In this document: one piece after another, positions 7,524 through 17,722 of the stretch | How the letters are laid out: every line of letters begins with the position of its first letter | How positions within the stretch are numbered: position 1 is the first letter of the stretch | NCBI GenBank assembly: GCA_945952045.1 | Contig: CAMFHE010000015.1 | Span: forward strand, 1-64,000 | Reading direction: 5' to 3' | Source of the DNA: an uncultured Rhizobium sp. | GTDB lineage: Bacteria > Pseudomonadota > Alphaproteobacteria > Rhizobiales > Rhizobiaceae | Length of the DNA: 64,000 bases | Notes under the pieces: model-generated | Databases searched by the model: none | The model's input: the letters and a program-made list of their open reading frames with translations, nothing else | Told to the model about the DNA's origin: nothing | Translations under genes and position numbers: made by a program

Positions 7524-8393
7524 CTATCCATCCGCCAGGTCCAGCCAGACCGGAAAATGATCCGAGCCCTGCGGTTCCAGATCGACGTAAGCGTCCCTGA
7601 GGCGCGGCAACAGGCCGCAACTGATGAAGGCATAATCCAGATGCAGCCGGCTCGAAGGCTTCTTGGGATCCATCCAGCTATAGCAGCCGGGCGTCAGCCG
7701 GCCCATGCGGTCGAGCGCGTCGACGGGATGGGGATGGCGCGCCACGCGGCCGTAATAGGCATCGACCGGGCCGGTCATCGCCACATATTCCGGCGATTCC
7801 GGCTGCATGTTGAAATCGCCCATCAGCACGTAATCCTCGGGCATCGGCAGGATCGGCAGGTCAAAATCGGCCCCACCCGTCAAGCCGCCGCCTTCCTCGA
7901 CATAAAGATTGGCGCGCGCCTTCAATTCGGCGATCTGGGCGATGCGCTCCTCAGGCGAGACATGGTCGAGATGTGCGGAATAGACACGCAAAGCGCCGCC
8001 CGGCGCATCGATCAGCGCTTCGGTGGCGCAGCGCTGCATATTCAGCTTGTCGAATGTGCGGGCGCGCGGCAAAAGCAGGGTGCGCACCGACAGGATCGGC
8101 CAGCGCGACAGCACCATGTTGCCGAATTGCAGCCGCCGCGCGACATGCTTTCCGTCCTCCGTCTCGATCATGCCGAGATAGACGTCGGCCGGGGCGCTGT
8201 AAACGGAATGATAGCCGGCAAACAGATTGGCCATCGTGGCCGCGAGGTCGGCGTAACCATTGGCATGGAAACCGCGCGTCACCTCCTGCAGGCAGATGAT
8301 GTCGGCGCCGTCGAGGCTGTGCGCGATCCGGGCGGGATCGAAGCGCCCGTCGAGACCGACGCCGAACTGTATGTTATAAGAGACGAGTTTCAC
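7524..8393 (-). CDS. Endonuclease/exonuclease/phosphatase (EEP) family protein
   Basis: This 289-residue protein shows the EEP metal-dependent phosphoesterase layout. KLVSYNIQFG is at the N-terminus (metal-binding Asn), IICLQEV near residue 37 (catalytic Glu), YSAHLDH mid-protein, VLMGDFNMQP near 190 (Asp/Asn pair) and GSDHFPVWLDL at the end (Asp-His). Members cleave nucleic acid or phosphorylated small molecules and lipids; the substrate is not evident. The GTG at 8393 is the best start because the catalytic N-terminal strand begins there, with GGAGGT upstream at slightly long spacing. The gene is divergent from obg, 85 bp away. Confidence 0.85.
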   Translation of the reverse strand: MKLVSYNIQFGVGLDGRFDPARIAHSLDGADIICLQEVTRGFHANGYADLAATMANLFAGYHSVYSAPADVYLGMIETEDGKHVARRLQFGNMVLSRWPILSVRTLLLPRARTFDKLNMQRCATEALIDAPGGALRVYSAHLDHVSPEERIAQIAELKARANLYVEEGGGLTGGADFDLPILPMPEDYVLMGDFNMQPESPEYVAMTGPVDAYYGRVARHPHPVDALDRMGRLTPGCYSWMDPKKPSSRLHLDYAFISCGLLPRLRDAYVDLEPQGSDHFPVWLDLADG

Positions 8394-8421
8394 GATAATC
8401 TTTGACCTCCGCAGCCGCTGA

Positions 8422-9543
<1,122 letters not shown>

Positions 9544-9548
9544 TCTTT

Positions 9549-10703
9549 ATGGCCGCTCCGTCGCTCGCCCGCTACAAGCGTATCGTCATCAAGATCGGTT
9601 CCGCTTTGCTGGTCGATCGCAAGAGCGGCCTGAAGCAGGCGTGGCTGGACGCCATGTGCGCCGATATCGCGGCCCTGAAAGCGAAGGATGTCGATGTACT
9701 CGTCGTCTCCTCAGGCGCAATTGCCATGGGCCGCACCGTGCTCGACCTCCCCTCGGGTGCGCTCAAGCTGGAGGAAAGCCAGGCGGCGGCGGCCGTCGGG
9801 CAGATCGCGCTGGCGCGCGCCTGGACGCACAGCCTGTCGCATGACGGCATCGTCGCCGGCCAGATCCTGCTGACGCTCGGCGATACCGAGGAGCGTCGTC
9901 GCTATCTCAATGCCCGCGCCACCATCAACCAGCTGCTGAAGCTCGGCGCCGTGCCGATCATCAACGAGAACGACACGGTGGCGACCACCGAGATTCGCTA
10001 TGGCGACAACGACCGGCTGGCGGCGCGCGTCGCCACCATGACCGGCGCCGACCTGCTGGTGCTGCTCTCCGATATCGACGGCCTCTACACCGCGCCGCCG
10101 CATCTCGATCCCGATGCCCGTTTCCTCGACACGATTGCGGCGATCACGCCTGACATCGAGGCGATGGCCGGGGGGGCCGCATCGGAATTGTCGCGTGGCG
10201 GCATGCGCACCAAGATCGATGCCGGCAAGATCGCGACGGGCGCCGGTTGCGCCATGATCATCGCTTCGGGCAAGACGGATCATCCGCTGCGCGCCATCGA
10301 GAACGGGGCGCGCTGCTCGTTGTTTGCCGCGTCCGGCACGCCGGTGACGGCGCGCAAGACGTGGATTGCCGGGCAGTTGCAGCCTGCCGGCGCCCTGCAT
10401 GTGGATGCCGGCGCGGTAACGGCGCTGGCCTCGGGCAAGAGCCTGCTGCCGGCGGGCGTGCGCAGCGTCGTCGGCCAGTTCGAGCGCGGCGACACCGTGG
10501 CGATCATCGGGCCGGAGGGACGCGAGATCGCGCGCGGGCTCGTCAGCTACGATGCCGTCGAGGCGCGCCAGATCACCGGGCGCAAGTCGGGCGAGATCGA
10601 GGCCATCCTCGGTTATGCCGGCCGCGCCGCCATGGTGCATCGCGACGACATGGTGACCACCATTGTAAAGGTTCAAGAGGAGAAGGACGCAACCCATGCT
10701 TGA
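9549..10703 (+). CDS. proB: Glutamate 5-kinase
   Basis: The 384-residue enzyme phosphorylates glutamate in the first step of proline synthesis. The amino-acid kinase domain covers roughly residues 1-260: [12 protein letters not shown] at 11-22, [10 protein letters not shown] near 57, INENDTVAT near 137 and LSDIDGLYT near 174. A C-terminal PUA domain (about 280-365) matches the long form of ProB. Its 3' end overlaps proA by eight bases, giving translational coupling with the next enzyme of the pathway. Confidence 0.96.
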   Translation: MAAPSLARYKRIVIKIGSALLVDRKSGLKQAWLDAMCADIAALKAKDVDVLVVSSGAIAMGRTVLDLPSGALKLEESQAAAAVGQIALARAWTHSLSHDGIVAGQILLTLGDTEERRRYLNARATINQLLKLGAVPIINENDTVATTEIRYGDNDRLAARVATMTGADLLVLLSDIDGLYTAPPHLDPDARFLDTIAAITPDIEAMAGGAASELSRGGMRTKIDAGKIATGAGCAMIIASGKTDHPLRAIENGARCSLFAASGTPVTARKTWIAGQLQPAGALHVDAGAVTALASGKSLLPAGVRSVVGQFERGDTVAIIGPEGREIARGLVSYDAVEARQITGRKSGEIEAILGYAGRAAMVHRDDMVTTIVKVQEEKDATHA

Positions 10704-11979
10704 TACGGTATCGCAGACTGGCGGGATCGACGCGCTGATGCAGGACATCGGTGCGCGTGCCAAGGCCGCGAGCCGACCACTGGCCATGGCGAGCACTGAC
10801 GCAAAGAACCGGGCGCTGAACGCGATGGCCGATGCCATCCTCGCCGCAACGCCCGAGATCCTCGCCGCCAATGCGGCCGATCTCAAGGCGACCGAAGGCG
10901 GCGACATGCTGCCCTCCTTTGTCGACCGGCTGACTCTTTCCGAAAAACGCATCGCCGACATGGCCGAGGGCATCCGCGCCATCGCCGCCTTCCAGGATCC
11001 GGTCGGCGATATCATTGCCGAATGGGACCGGCCGAACGGGCTGCATATCGAGCGGGTGCGCACGCCGCTCGGCGTCATCGGCGTCATCTATGAAAGCCGC
11101 CCGAACGTCACCGCCGATGCCGGCGCGCTGTGCCTCAAGGCCGGCAATGCCGTCATCCTGCGCGGCGGATCGGATTCGGCGCAGTCGTCGCGGGCGATCC
11201 ATGCCTGCCTGCAGCGCGGCCTGAGCCAAGCCGGCCTGCCGGTGGATGCGATCCAGCTCGTGCCCACCACCGACCGCGCCGCCGTCGGCGCCATGCTGTC
11301 GGGCCTTGGCGGCGCCATAGACGTCATCGTGCCGCGCGGCGGCAAGAGCCTCGTCGCCCGCGTCCAGTCGGAAGCGCGCGTGCCGGTCTTCGCCCATCTC
11401 GAAGGCCTCTGCCATGTCTATGTCGATGCTTCGGCCGATCTCGACATGGCGCTGAACATCGTCGTCAACGCCAAGATGCGCCGCACCGGCATCTGCGGCG
11501 CGGCCGAAACCTTGCTGATCGATCGCGCCGTCGCCGCCACGCATCTGAAGCCGCTGATCGAAGCCTTGCAAAAGGCCGGCTGCGAAATCCGCGCATCGGC
11601 CGATGTGCTGGCGCTCGTTCCCGGTCTCAAGCCGGCGACGGAAGAGGATTGGCGCACCGAATATCTCGATGCGGTGATCTCGGTGGCGCTGGTCGACGGC
11701 ATAAGCGGGGCCATCGACCATATCGACCGCTACTCCTCGCACCACACCGAGGCGGTGATCGCTGAAGACCCTGATGTCGTCGAGCGCTTCTTCCGCGAGA
11801 TCGATTCGGCCATCCTGTTGCACAACGCCTCGACGCAGTTCGCCGATGGCGGCGAGTTCGGCATGGGCGGCGAGATCGGCATCGCCACCGGCAAGATGCA
11901 TGCGCGCGGCCCTGTCGGCGTCGAGCAGCTCACCTCGTTCAAATACCGCGTGCGCGGCACAGGCCAAACCAGGTCATGA
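10696..11979 (+). CDS. proA: Glutamate-5-semialdehyde dehydrogenase (gamma-glutamyl phosphate reductase)
   Basis: The 427-residue protein reduces gamma-glutamyl phosphate with NADPH, the second step of proline synthesis, probably with the ProB product channelled to it. It has the aldehyde dehydrogenase-like fold, with [18 protein letters not shown] near residue 128, ILRGGSDS near 152 and the catalytic cysteine block [10 protein letters not shown] near 260. The C-terminus [13 protein letters not shown] is characteristic. Length equals the family norm. A good AGGAG site lies inside the proB end. Confidence 0.96.
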   Translation: MLDTVSQTGGIDALMQDIGARAKAASRPLAMASTDAKNRALNAMADAILAATPEILAANAADLKATEGGDMLPSFVDRLTLSEKRIADMAEGIRAIAAFQDPVGDIIAEWDRPNGLHIERVRTPLGVIGVIYESRPNVTADAGALCLKAGNAVILRGGSDSAQSSRAIHACLQRGLSQAGLPVDAIQLVPTTDRAAVGAMLSGLGGAIDVIVPRGGKSLVARVQSEARVPVFAHLEGLCHVYVDASADLDMALNIVVNAKMRRTGICGAAETLLIDRAVAATHLKPLIEALQKAGCEIRASADVLALVPGLKPATEEDWRTEYLDAVISVALVDGISGAIDHIDRYSSHHTEAVIAEDPDVVERFFREIDSAILLHNASTQFADGGEFGMGGEIGIATGKMHARGPVGVEQLTSFKYRVRGTGQTRS

Positions 11980-11998
11980 GCCAAGGCCAGATCGTGAC

Positions 11999-12625
11999 GT
12001 GACGCCGAAACCGATTGCCCGGCAATACCTGACCATGCCGCATGCCGAGGCCGGCATGGTCGTCGGCCTGTTCGGCGGTTCCTTCAATCCGCCGCATGAG
12101 GGCCATGTGCTGGTCAGCGATATCGCGCTGCGCAAGCTCGGCCTTGACCAGCTCTGGTGGATGGTGACCCCCGGCAACCCGCTGAAGAACCATTCGAACC
12201 TCGCGCCGCTGGCCGAGCGCCTCGCCTGGAGCGAGGCGATAGCCCGCGATCCGCGTGTCAAAGTGACCGCCTTCGAAAAGACTTTGGGCGGCAGCTATAC
12301 GGCGAAGACGCTGGCGCGCGTCAAGGCGCTGAACCCCAAGGTGCATTTCATCTGGATCATGGGCGCCGACAATCTCAGGACGTTCGACCGCTGGCAGAAC
12401 TGGCAGGGCATCGCCAACACGTTCCCCATCGCCGTGGTCGACCGGCCGGGCGCGACGCTGTCCTATCTCTCCTCGAAAATGGCGCAGCGCTTCGCTTTCG
12501 CCCGGGTCGACGAGGACGATGCCGGTGTCTTGTGGAAACGCCACGCACCCGCCTGGACCTTCCTGCATGGCCCACGCTCGACGCTGAGCTCCACGGCGTT
12601 GCGCGCCGCAAAGACCTCCTCTTGA
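11999..12625 (+). CDS. nadD: Nicotinate-nucleotide adenylyltransferase
   Basis: This enzyme adenylates nicotinic acid mononucleotide in NAD synthesis. The nucleotidyltransferase motif GLFGGSFNPPHEGH lies at residues 23-36 from the chosen start, and FIWIMGADNL and HGPRSTLSSTALR (ISSTxIR-type) follow. The GTG at 11999 gives 208 residues and an N-terminal extension KPIARQYLTMPH like that I recall for rhizobial NadD; an ATG at 12035 would give 196 residues. Start certainty is moderate. In many rhizobia nadD is followed by rsfS and rlmH; here an unrelated DUF1003 gene follows, suggesting a local rearrangement. Confidence 0.92.
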   Translation: MTPKPIARQYLTMPHAEAGMVVGLFGGSFNPPHEGHVLVSDIALRKLGLDQLWWMVTPGNPLKNHSNLAPLAERLAWSEAIARDPRVKVTAFEKTLGGSYTAKTLARVKALNPKVHFIWIMGADNLRTFDRWQNWQGIANTFPIAVVDRPGATLSYLSSKMAQRFAFARVDEDDAGVLWKRHAPAWTFLHGPRSTLSSTALRAAKTSS

Positions 12626-12686
12626 CCTGATCGCCGGCAGCGTGTTGCCTGAGGGACAATCTCACTCCATCCCCGGAGACCGGCCG

Positions 12687-13421
12687 ATGTCGAGAAACGG
12701 TATCTCGTCGCATTTCCATCGCAATCGTTTCGAAACGTGCGGCATCTGCAAACAGCGCAAGCCGGTTTCTGAGATGATCTCCTGCGAATTGGTGCGCGAC
12801 ACGATCGCCGGGGAGCTCGACAAGGAAGGTGGCGACTGGCGGCAAACCGGGTGGATCTGCCGAGACGATGTGCATGAGTTCCGCCGCCGCTCTGTGGAGG
12901 AGATGATTCGCCGCGAACGTGGCGAGTTGACGCGTCTGGACCGGGAGGTCATCGACAGCCTGTCGCAACATGCCATGGTCACCGAGAACACAGAGGAGAC
13001 CTATCGCGAAGCGGTGACGCTTGGCGACCGGATCGCCGACCGAACCGCGACCTTCGCCGGTTCCTGGACCTTCATTCTTGCCTTTCTCGGCTTCATGGCG
13101 ATCTGGATTGGATTGAACATGTTGCCGATCCTGCGCCAGGACTTCGATCCTTACCCCTTCATTTTGCTCAACCTCCTGCTATCGATGATTGCCGCCCTTC
13201 AGGCACCGCTGATCATGATGAGCCAGCGACGACAGGAGGAAAAGGATCGATTGCGTTCGCAAAACGACTATCAGATCAATCTCAAAGCCGAGCTTGAGAT
13301 TCGCCATCTGCATGAGAAGCTCGACCGTATCCTCATCGGCCAGTGGGAACGATTGTCTTCGATCCAGGAGGCGCAACTCGAGCTATTCGAGGAATTCACA
13401 CGGGATCGTCGCGCGCCATGA
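12687..13421 (+). CDS. DUF1003 family membrane protein with N-terminal zinc-knuckle-like segment
   Basis: The 244-residue protein has an N-terminal cysteine cluster (CGICKQRK at about 16-23, further Cys near 31 and 54), then a charged helical region. A DUF1003-type core follows: LGDRIADRTATFAGSWTFI with two membrane segments around residues 130-180, and MMSQRRQEEKDRLRS on the cytoplasmic side. The C-terminus is a charged amphipathic helix. No biochemical role is established for the family. The ATG at 12687 is preferred because GGAGA lies upstream; an earlier in-frame start at 12642 lacks one. The stop overlaps the start of the SulP gene (ATGA), so the two are coupled. Confidence 0.8.
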   Translation: MSRNGISSHFHRNRFETCGICKQRKPVSEMISCELVRDTIAGELDKEGGDWRQTGWICRDDVHEFRRRSVEEMIRRERGELTRLDREVIDSLSQHAMVTENTEETYREAVTLGDRIADRTATFAGSWTFILAFLGFMAIWIGLNMLPILRQDFDPYPFILLNLLLSMIAALQAPLIMMSQRRQEEKDRLRSQNDYQINLKAELEIRHLHEKLDRILIGQWERLSSIQEAQLELFEEFTRDRRAP

Positions 13422-15052
13422 ACGGGGCATCGGCATGGGGGCGCGATCTTGGCGCGGGGCTCGCGATTTCCGGTCTGTTGCTGCCGGAAGCGGTCGCATA
13501 TGCGGGCCTTGCCGGGCTCGATCCGGCGCATGGTCTGGCGGCGGCGATCGCCGGCTGTTTCGCCTATGGCCTGTTCGGCCGCAGCCGTTTCGCCATCGTC
13601 ACGCCCACCTCGTCCTCCGCCGTCATCCTTGCGGCGATCCTTGCCGATCCCGGGCTGTCGCCGGCGGAAAAATCGACGCTGGCGGTCGTCACCACTGGCC
13701 TTGTCGGCCTGCTGTTTCTCGGCGCTTCCTTGCTGCGGCTCGGCGCGCTTGCCAGTTTCATCGCCCGTCCGGTGCTGCGCGGTTTCGCTTTTGCCTTGGC
13801 GCTCAGCATCATCATCCGGCAATTGCCGTCGCTAGCCGGCATCAAGGTGGCGGCGACGGATCCCTTCCATATCCTGACTGAAACATTCGGCCGCCTGTCG
13901 GAGTGGAACGGTCCGAGCCTTGCCGTCGGCATGGTGGCGCTCGCGGCGCTCGTGCTGTCGCGCCGTTTGCCGCGCCTTCCGGGGGCGGCCGTCGTCCTGG
14001 CGGCGGCAGTGCTCGCCAGCCGGCTGTTCGATCTCGAGGCACATGGGGTTGCGAGCGTCGGGCGGATCGACATCGCTTTCGTTCTGCCGACCCTGCCGGA
14101 TGTCTCGACAAGCGATCTGCCGCACATCGCCCGGCTGTGCCTGCCCTTGGTGATGATCCTGTTTGCCGAATCCTGGGGCACGGTGCGCTCGCTGTCCCTG
14201 CGTCGCGGCGATCCCGTCGATGCCGACCGGGAATTGCGTGCCTTTGGCCTTGCCAATCTTGCCAGCGCCCTGGTGCGCGGCATGCCAGTCGGCGCCGGGT
14301 TTTCGGCCGGTTCGGCGAGCGAGGCGGCCGGCGCCGTCAGCCGGTTTGCGGCGCTCTCGGCCGCCCTCCTCCTCGCACTGCTCGTCGCATTCGGTCTCGA
14401 CTTCGTCGCCCGGCTGCCGGAGCCGGTGCTGGCCGCTGTGGTGATCGCCGCGTTGCTGCATGCGCTCGATCCGTCGCCCTTCCTGCAATTGAACCGCGTC
14501 GATCGCGACCAGTATCTGGCGGTCATCGCAGCGCTGGGCGTCTTCGTCGCCGGTATCCTCAACGGCATGCTGATCGCCATAGCGCTCTCCTTCCTGCTTT
14601 TGATCCGAAGGCTCGGCTCGCGGCGCACGGCCACGCTCGGGCGGCTTGGCGGCGGACATGATTTCGTCGACATTGACCGCCATCCAGACGCGGTGCCGGT
14701 GCCGGATATCGTTATCCTCAGACCGGCGCAGCCCTTGTTTTTCGGCAATGCCGATCCAGTTCTGGGAGAGGTGGCGCGCAAGGCGCGGTTGAATGACGCC
14801 GCCCGCGGTATCGTGGTCAGCCTTGAGGAAACCTTCGACCTCGACAGTACGGCGCTGGATGCGTTGCAGGAGTTCGACGTCACCATGGGAAAATCCGGTC
14901 GCGCCGTCGTCTATGCGCGTGTGCACGATCGCGTGCGCGACCTGCTGGCCGCGGCCGGCACCGGCGATATGGCCGCCCGCAGCGCCTACAGCGTCGACGA
15001 TGCCGTCGCCCTGTTGTCGAAGCGGCTTGGCCTTGGCGAAAACTCGGTTTAG
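13418..15052 (+). CDS. SulP family anion transporter with STAS domain
   Basis: The 544-residue protein has a hydrophobic SulP core (about residues 10-420) starting with LLPEAVAYAGLAGLDPAHGL, the conserved family signature in the first helices. A cytoplasmic STAS domain (about 430-530) includes VSLEETFDLDSTALDALQEF, where the antisigma-antagonist-like loop lies. SulP proteins move sulfate, bicarbonate or dicarboxylates; the substrate cannot be assigned. It starts within the stop of the DUF1003 gene, and a periplasmic AcvB-like hydrolase follows 69 bp later, so the three may share a transcript. Confidence 0.9.
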   Translation: MNGASAWGRDLGAGLAISGLLLPEAVAYAGLAGLDPAHGLAAAIAGCFAYGLFGRSRFAIVTPTSSSAVILAAILADPGLSPAEKSTLAVVTTGLVGLLFLGASLLRLGALASFIARPVLRGFAFALALSIIIRQLPSLAGIKVAATDPFHILTETFGRLSEWNGPSLAVGMVALAALVLSRRLPRLPGAAVVLAAAVLASRLFDLEAHGVASVGRIDIAFVLPTLPDVSTSDLPHIARLCLPLVMILFAESWGTVRSLSLRRGDPVDADRELRAFGLANLASALVRGMPVGAGFSAGSASEAAGAVSRFAALSAALLLALLVAFGLDFVARLPEPVLAAVVIAALLHALDPSPFLQLNRVDRDQYLAVIAALGVFVAGILNGMLIAIALSFLLLIRRLGSRRTATLGRLGGGHDFVDIDRHPDAVPVPDIVILRPAQPLFFGNADPVLGEVARKARLNDAARGIVVSLEETFDLDSTALDALQEFDVTMGKSGRAVVYARVHDRVRDLLAAAGTGDMAARSAYSVDDAVALLSKRLGLGENSV

Positions 15053-15121
15053 GTTTGCATCGGGTATGCGCGCATGAAGCGAGAATGGGCGTTGATGTCA
15101 TCAAGGAGAAAGCAGCCTCAC

Positions 15122-16495
15122 ATGAATAAAAGACGTGCCGCAGTCCTTCTCGGTCTTCTCTCGGCAGCGGGCCTTGACTTCCTGCCCGCCGCCGCGCAGG
15201 ACAAGAAATTCGATACGGGCATGATTCCGGGCGACCATATCCTGCTGCCGCAGGACGGCGCGGTGAAGGCCAATATCTTCCTGATCTCCGACGCCGGCGG
15301 CTGGGGCGATGCCGAACAGCAGCAGGCCGAAGCGCTCGCCGCCAAGGGCGCGGCCGTGGTCGGCATCGATTTTCCGAGCTATATCAAGTCGCTGTCGCAG
15401 GATAAGGGCGATTGCGTCTACATGATTTCCGATGTGGAAGCGCTCGCCCATCAGATACAGCGCTCCGCCGGCACCAGCGCCTATGCGCTGCCGATCGTCG
15501 CCGGTATCGGCGAAGGCGGCGCGCTTGCGCTTGCGATGATTTCCCAGAGCCCGGCCGCAACCGTGGGCGAGGCGGTCGCGGTCGATCCGCAGGCCGGCAT
15601 TCCCCTGCAAAAGGTCCTCTGCACGCCGGCCGACAAGCAGACGGCGGATGGCCGAACCGTCTATGGTTTCACCGACGGCCCGCTGCCGGCGACCGTGACC
15701 ATCGCGCTGACCAAGGATGCGCCGCAGGCCGGTCAAGATCATGCAGCAGCGCTCGAAAAAGCGCATAACGATGTCGACCTGACCCATGAGGAAGGCGCAG
15801 CGCCTGCCGTGCTCCAGCAGATGCTGACCGATCGCGTCGACGCGGCCGGCAATACAGACGAGCCGCTCGGCCTGCCGATCAGCATTCTCGAGGCGCAGCC
15901 GAAATACGATACGATGGCGGTGATCTATTCCGGCGACGGGGGCTGGCGCGATCTGGACAAGGAAGTCGCCTCCGTCCTGCAGACGCAAGGCATTCCCGTC
16001 GTCGGCATCGACTCGCTGCGTTATTTCTGGTCCGAGCGCAAGCCGCAGGAAACCGCCGACGATCTGTCCCGCATCATGGACGCGTATCGGCGCGAATGGA
16101 ATGTCAAGCATGTGATGCTCATCGGCTATTCCTTCGGCGCCGACGTGCTGCCGGCCACCTACAATCTCCTGTCCGACAAGGACAAGGCGCGGGTGCCGCA
16201 GATCACTTTGATGGCACTGTCGCGTCAGGTCGATTACGTCATTTCGGTCGAAGGCTGGCTCGGTGTCGATGGCGAAGGCAAGGGTGGCGACCCGGTCAAG
16301 GATATCGGCAGGATCGATCCCAAGCTGGTGCAATGCATCTACGGCACCGATGAGGACGAAGATCCCTGCCCCACGCTGAAGGACAAGGGCGTCGAATCCG
16401 TCGCCATCGAGGGTGGGCATCATTTCGACGAAAATTACGAAGCGCTGGCGGCGAAGATCACCACGGCGCTGAAGACGCGGCTGGCGATCCCCTGA
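15122..16495 (+). CDS. acvB: AcvB/AtvA (VirJ-type) periplasmic alpha/beta hydrolase
   Basis: The 457-residue protein starts with a signal peptide (MNKRRAAVLLGLLSAAG, cleavage near AAAQ at 25). The C-terminal VirJ-like domain contains the nucleophile elbow GYSFGADVLP near residue 338 and a terminal catalytic His in EGGHHFDENY. Homologues AcvB (Agrobacterium) and AtvA (Rhizobium tropici) hydrolyse aminoacyl-phosphatidylglycerol and affect acid tolerance and virulence or symbiosis. They usually sit in an operon with the lysyl-PG synthase lpiA. Here the upstream neighbour is a SulP transporter and no lpiA is in the window. The start at 15122 is chosen for the signal peptide; 15095 is possible. 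Confidence 0.83.
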   Translation: MNKRRAAVLLGLLSAAGLDFLPAAAQDKKFDTGMIPGDHILLPQDGAVKANIFLISDAGGWGDAEQQQAEALAAKGAAVVGIDFPSYIKSLSQDKGDCVYMISDVEALAHQIQRSAGTSAYALPIVAGIGEGGALALAMISQSPAATVGEAVAVDPQAGIPLQKVLCTPADKQTADGRTVYGFTDGPLPATVTIALTKDAPQAGQDHAAALEKAHNDVDLTHEEGAAPAVLQQMLTDRVDAAGNTDEPLGLPISILEAQPKYDTMAVIYSGDGGWRDLDKEVASVLQTQGIPVVGIDSLRYFWSERKPQETADDLSRIMDAYRREWNVKHVMLIGYSFGADVLPATYNLLSDKDKARVPQITLMALSRQVDYVISVEGWLGVDGEGKGGDPVKDIGRIDPKLVQCIYGTDEDEDPCPTLKDKGVESVAIEGGHHFDENYEALAAKITTALKTRLAIP

Positions 16496-16510
16496 CGTGA
16501 AAAGCCATAT

Positions 16511-17242
16511 CTACCAGCGGCGGCGAAAGACCTGAACCAGCGCCGCCGCAAGGCCGATCGCCATCGCATACCAGGTGATGGCGTACATCAGATGGCTGTT
16601 TGGCAATGTCACCCGAGTCAGCCCGCCGACCGGCAAGCCGCCGGGATTGGGCGTCGCATCGGCATCGACGAAGTAAGGCGCGACGTCGGTAACACCTCTG
16701 GCGGCGGCAATCGCCGTGACATCGCGCGAATACCAGCGATCTTCACCCGGGCGGTTCGATTGCAGCAGCGTACCGCCCGGCTCGTCCATGCGCATCAGGC
16801 CGGTGACCTCGGTCTCGCCCGTCGGCTGTCCGGCCGACCGGCCTTGCGGATCGCGCTTTTCATTGGGCACGAAGCCACGATTGACGAGGATCGTGGTGCC
16901 GTCCGCCTGTTTCAGCGGCACGATCACCCAGGCGCCCGGGCCGAGTTCGGTCGAGGCGTAGACCAGCGTTTCCTTTGAATTGTCGAAGATGCCGTGAAGG
17001 CGCAGGCGGCGATATTCGTCATCGCGGGCGTTGACCTGAGGCCACTCGGCTTTTGCCGGTGGCGCCGCGGGTTCGGCGTGGATACGCGCGTCGATGCGGG
17101 CAATCAGGTCGCGTTTCCAGAAAAGCCGCTGCACCTGCCATGTGCCGAGGCCGGCGAGCACGAAGACAGTGAAGATGGCAAAGGCGGCGAGGAGCAGGCG
17201 GACCCATCGGGAACGAGGCGAGGCGGCGCTCGGTTCAGACAT
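16511..17242 (-). CDS. SURF1 family cytochrome oxidase assembly protein
   Basis: The 243-residue protein has one membrane segment near the N-terminus (about 15-35, followed by the SURF1 signature GLGTWQVQRLFWKRDLI) and one near the C-terminus (about 215-235, HLMYAITWYAMAIGL). Between them is a periplasmic region with VNRGFVP. SURF1 assists heme a/o insertion into heme-copper oxidases. It lies just downstream of cyoD in the same direction, so it very likely serves the cyo-encoded quinol oxidase. The ATG at 17242 is preferred over an upstream TTG. Confidence 0.93.
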   Translation of the reverse strand: MSEPSAASPRSRWVRLLLAAFAIFTVFVLAGLGTWQVQRLFWKRDLIARIDARIHAEPAAPPAKAEWPQVNARDDEYRRLRLHGIFDNSKETLVYASTELGPGAWVIVPLKQADGTTILVNRGFVPNEKRDPQGRSAGQPTGETEVTGLMRMDEPGGTLLQSNRPGEDRWYSRDVTAIAAARGVTDVAPYFVDADATPNPGGLPVGGLTRVTLPNSHLMYAITWYAMAIGLAAALVQVFRRRW

Positions 17243-17276
17243 CGGCAAAGGGAAGTTCCGGTCGCGAGGGACAGGA

Positions 17277-17301
17277 GGCGCGGGCCGCGATAGCCCGCGC
17301 C
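17277..17301. terminator. Strong hairpin between cyoD and SURF1 gene
   Basis: GGCGCGGGC and GCCCGCGCC form a perfect 9-bp stem with a 7-nt loop. There is no T-run on the minus strand, so it may attenuate transcription or protect the cyo mRNA 3' end rather than terminate. Confidence 0.45.
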
Positions 17302-17308
17302 AGAGGCG

Positions 17309-17722
17309 TCATGGCATGTTGCGCATCATATCCGGGCTCATTGGCATCATGTTGGTGTTCAGGTGATGCATGACCCAGAGCGAACCCGAGAGGGCGATGA
17401 CGACGATGATAACGGTGAAGATCAGCGCCAGCATGGTCCAGCCGCCTTCGGAGCGGGTGTTCATGTGCAGGAAATAGACCATATGGACGACGATCTGCAC
17501 GGCGCCGATGCCCATTACCAGGATCGCGGTGACGAGGCGGCTTTCGATCACGCCGGACATGACCAGCCAGAAGGGAATGGCTGTCAGGATGACCGACAGG
17601 ATGAAGCCCGTCATATAATCCTTGAAGCTGCCATGGCTCGCTTCGTGGCCATGGCCATGATCATGCCCGTGGTCGTTATGGGCCGTGTGCGCATCGTCAT
17701 GCGCGGGTGCTTTCGAACTCAT
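17309..17722 (-). CDS. cyoD: Cytochrome o ubiquinol oxidase subunit IV
   Basis: The 137-residue membrane protein has three helices (about 35-55, 65-85 and 95-118), with GAVQIVVHMVYFLHMN typical of CyoD. It stabilises the CuB site of the bo3-type oxidase during assembly. The N-terminus is unusual, with nine histidines among residues 8-30 (AHNDHGHDHGHGHEASH), a possible metal-binding tail. The start at 17722 overlaps the cyoC stop by four bases. The C-terminus is methionine-rich (NMMPMSPDMM). Confidence 0.93.
   Translation of the reverse strand: MSSKAPAHDDAHTAHNDHGHDHGHGHEASHGSFKDYMTGFILSVILTAIPFWLVMSGVIESRLVTAILVMGIGAVQIVVHMVYFLHMNTRSEGGWTMLALIFTVIIVVIALSGSLWVMHHLNTNMMPMSPDMMRNMP

Noticed and set aside
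13564..14926. Two long minus-strand open frames opposite the SulP gene
   Set aside because: Overlapping each other and the SulP coding region; Arg/Ser/Pro-rich translations without motifs.
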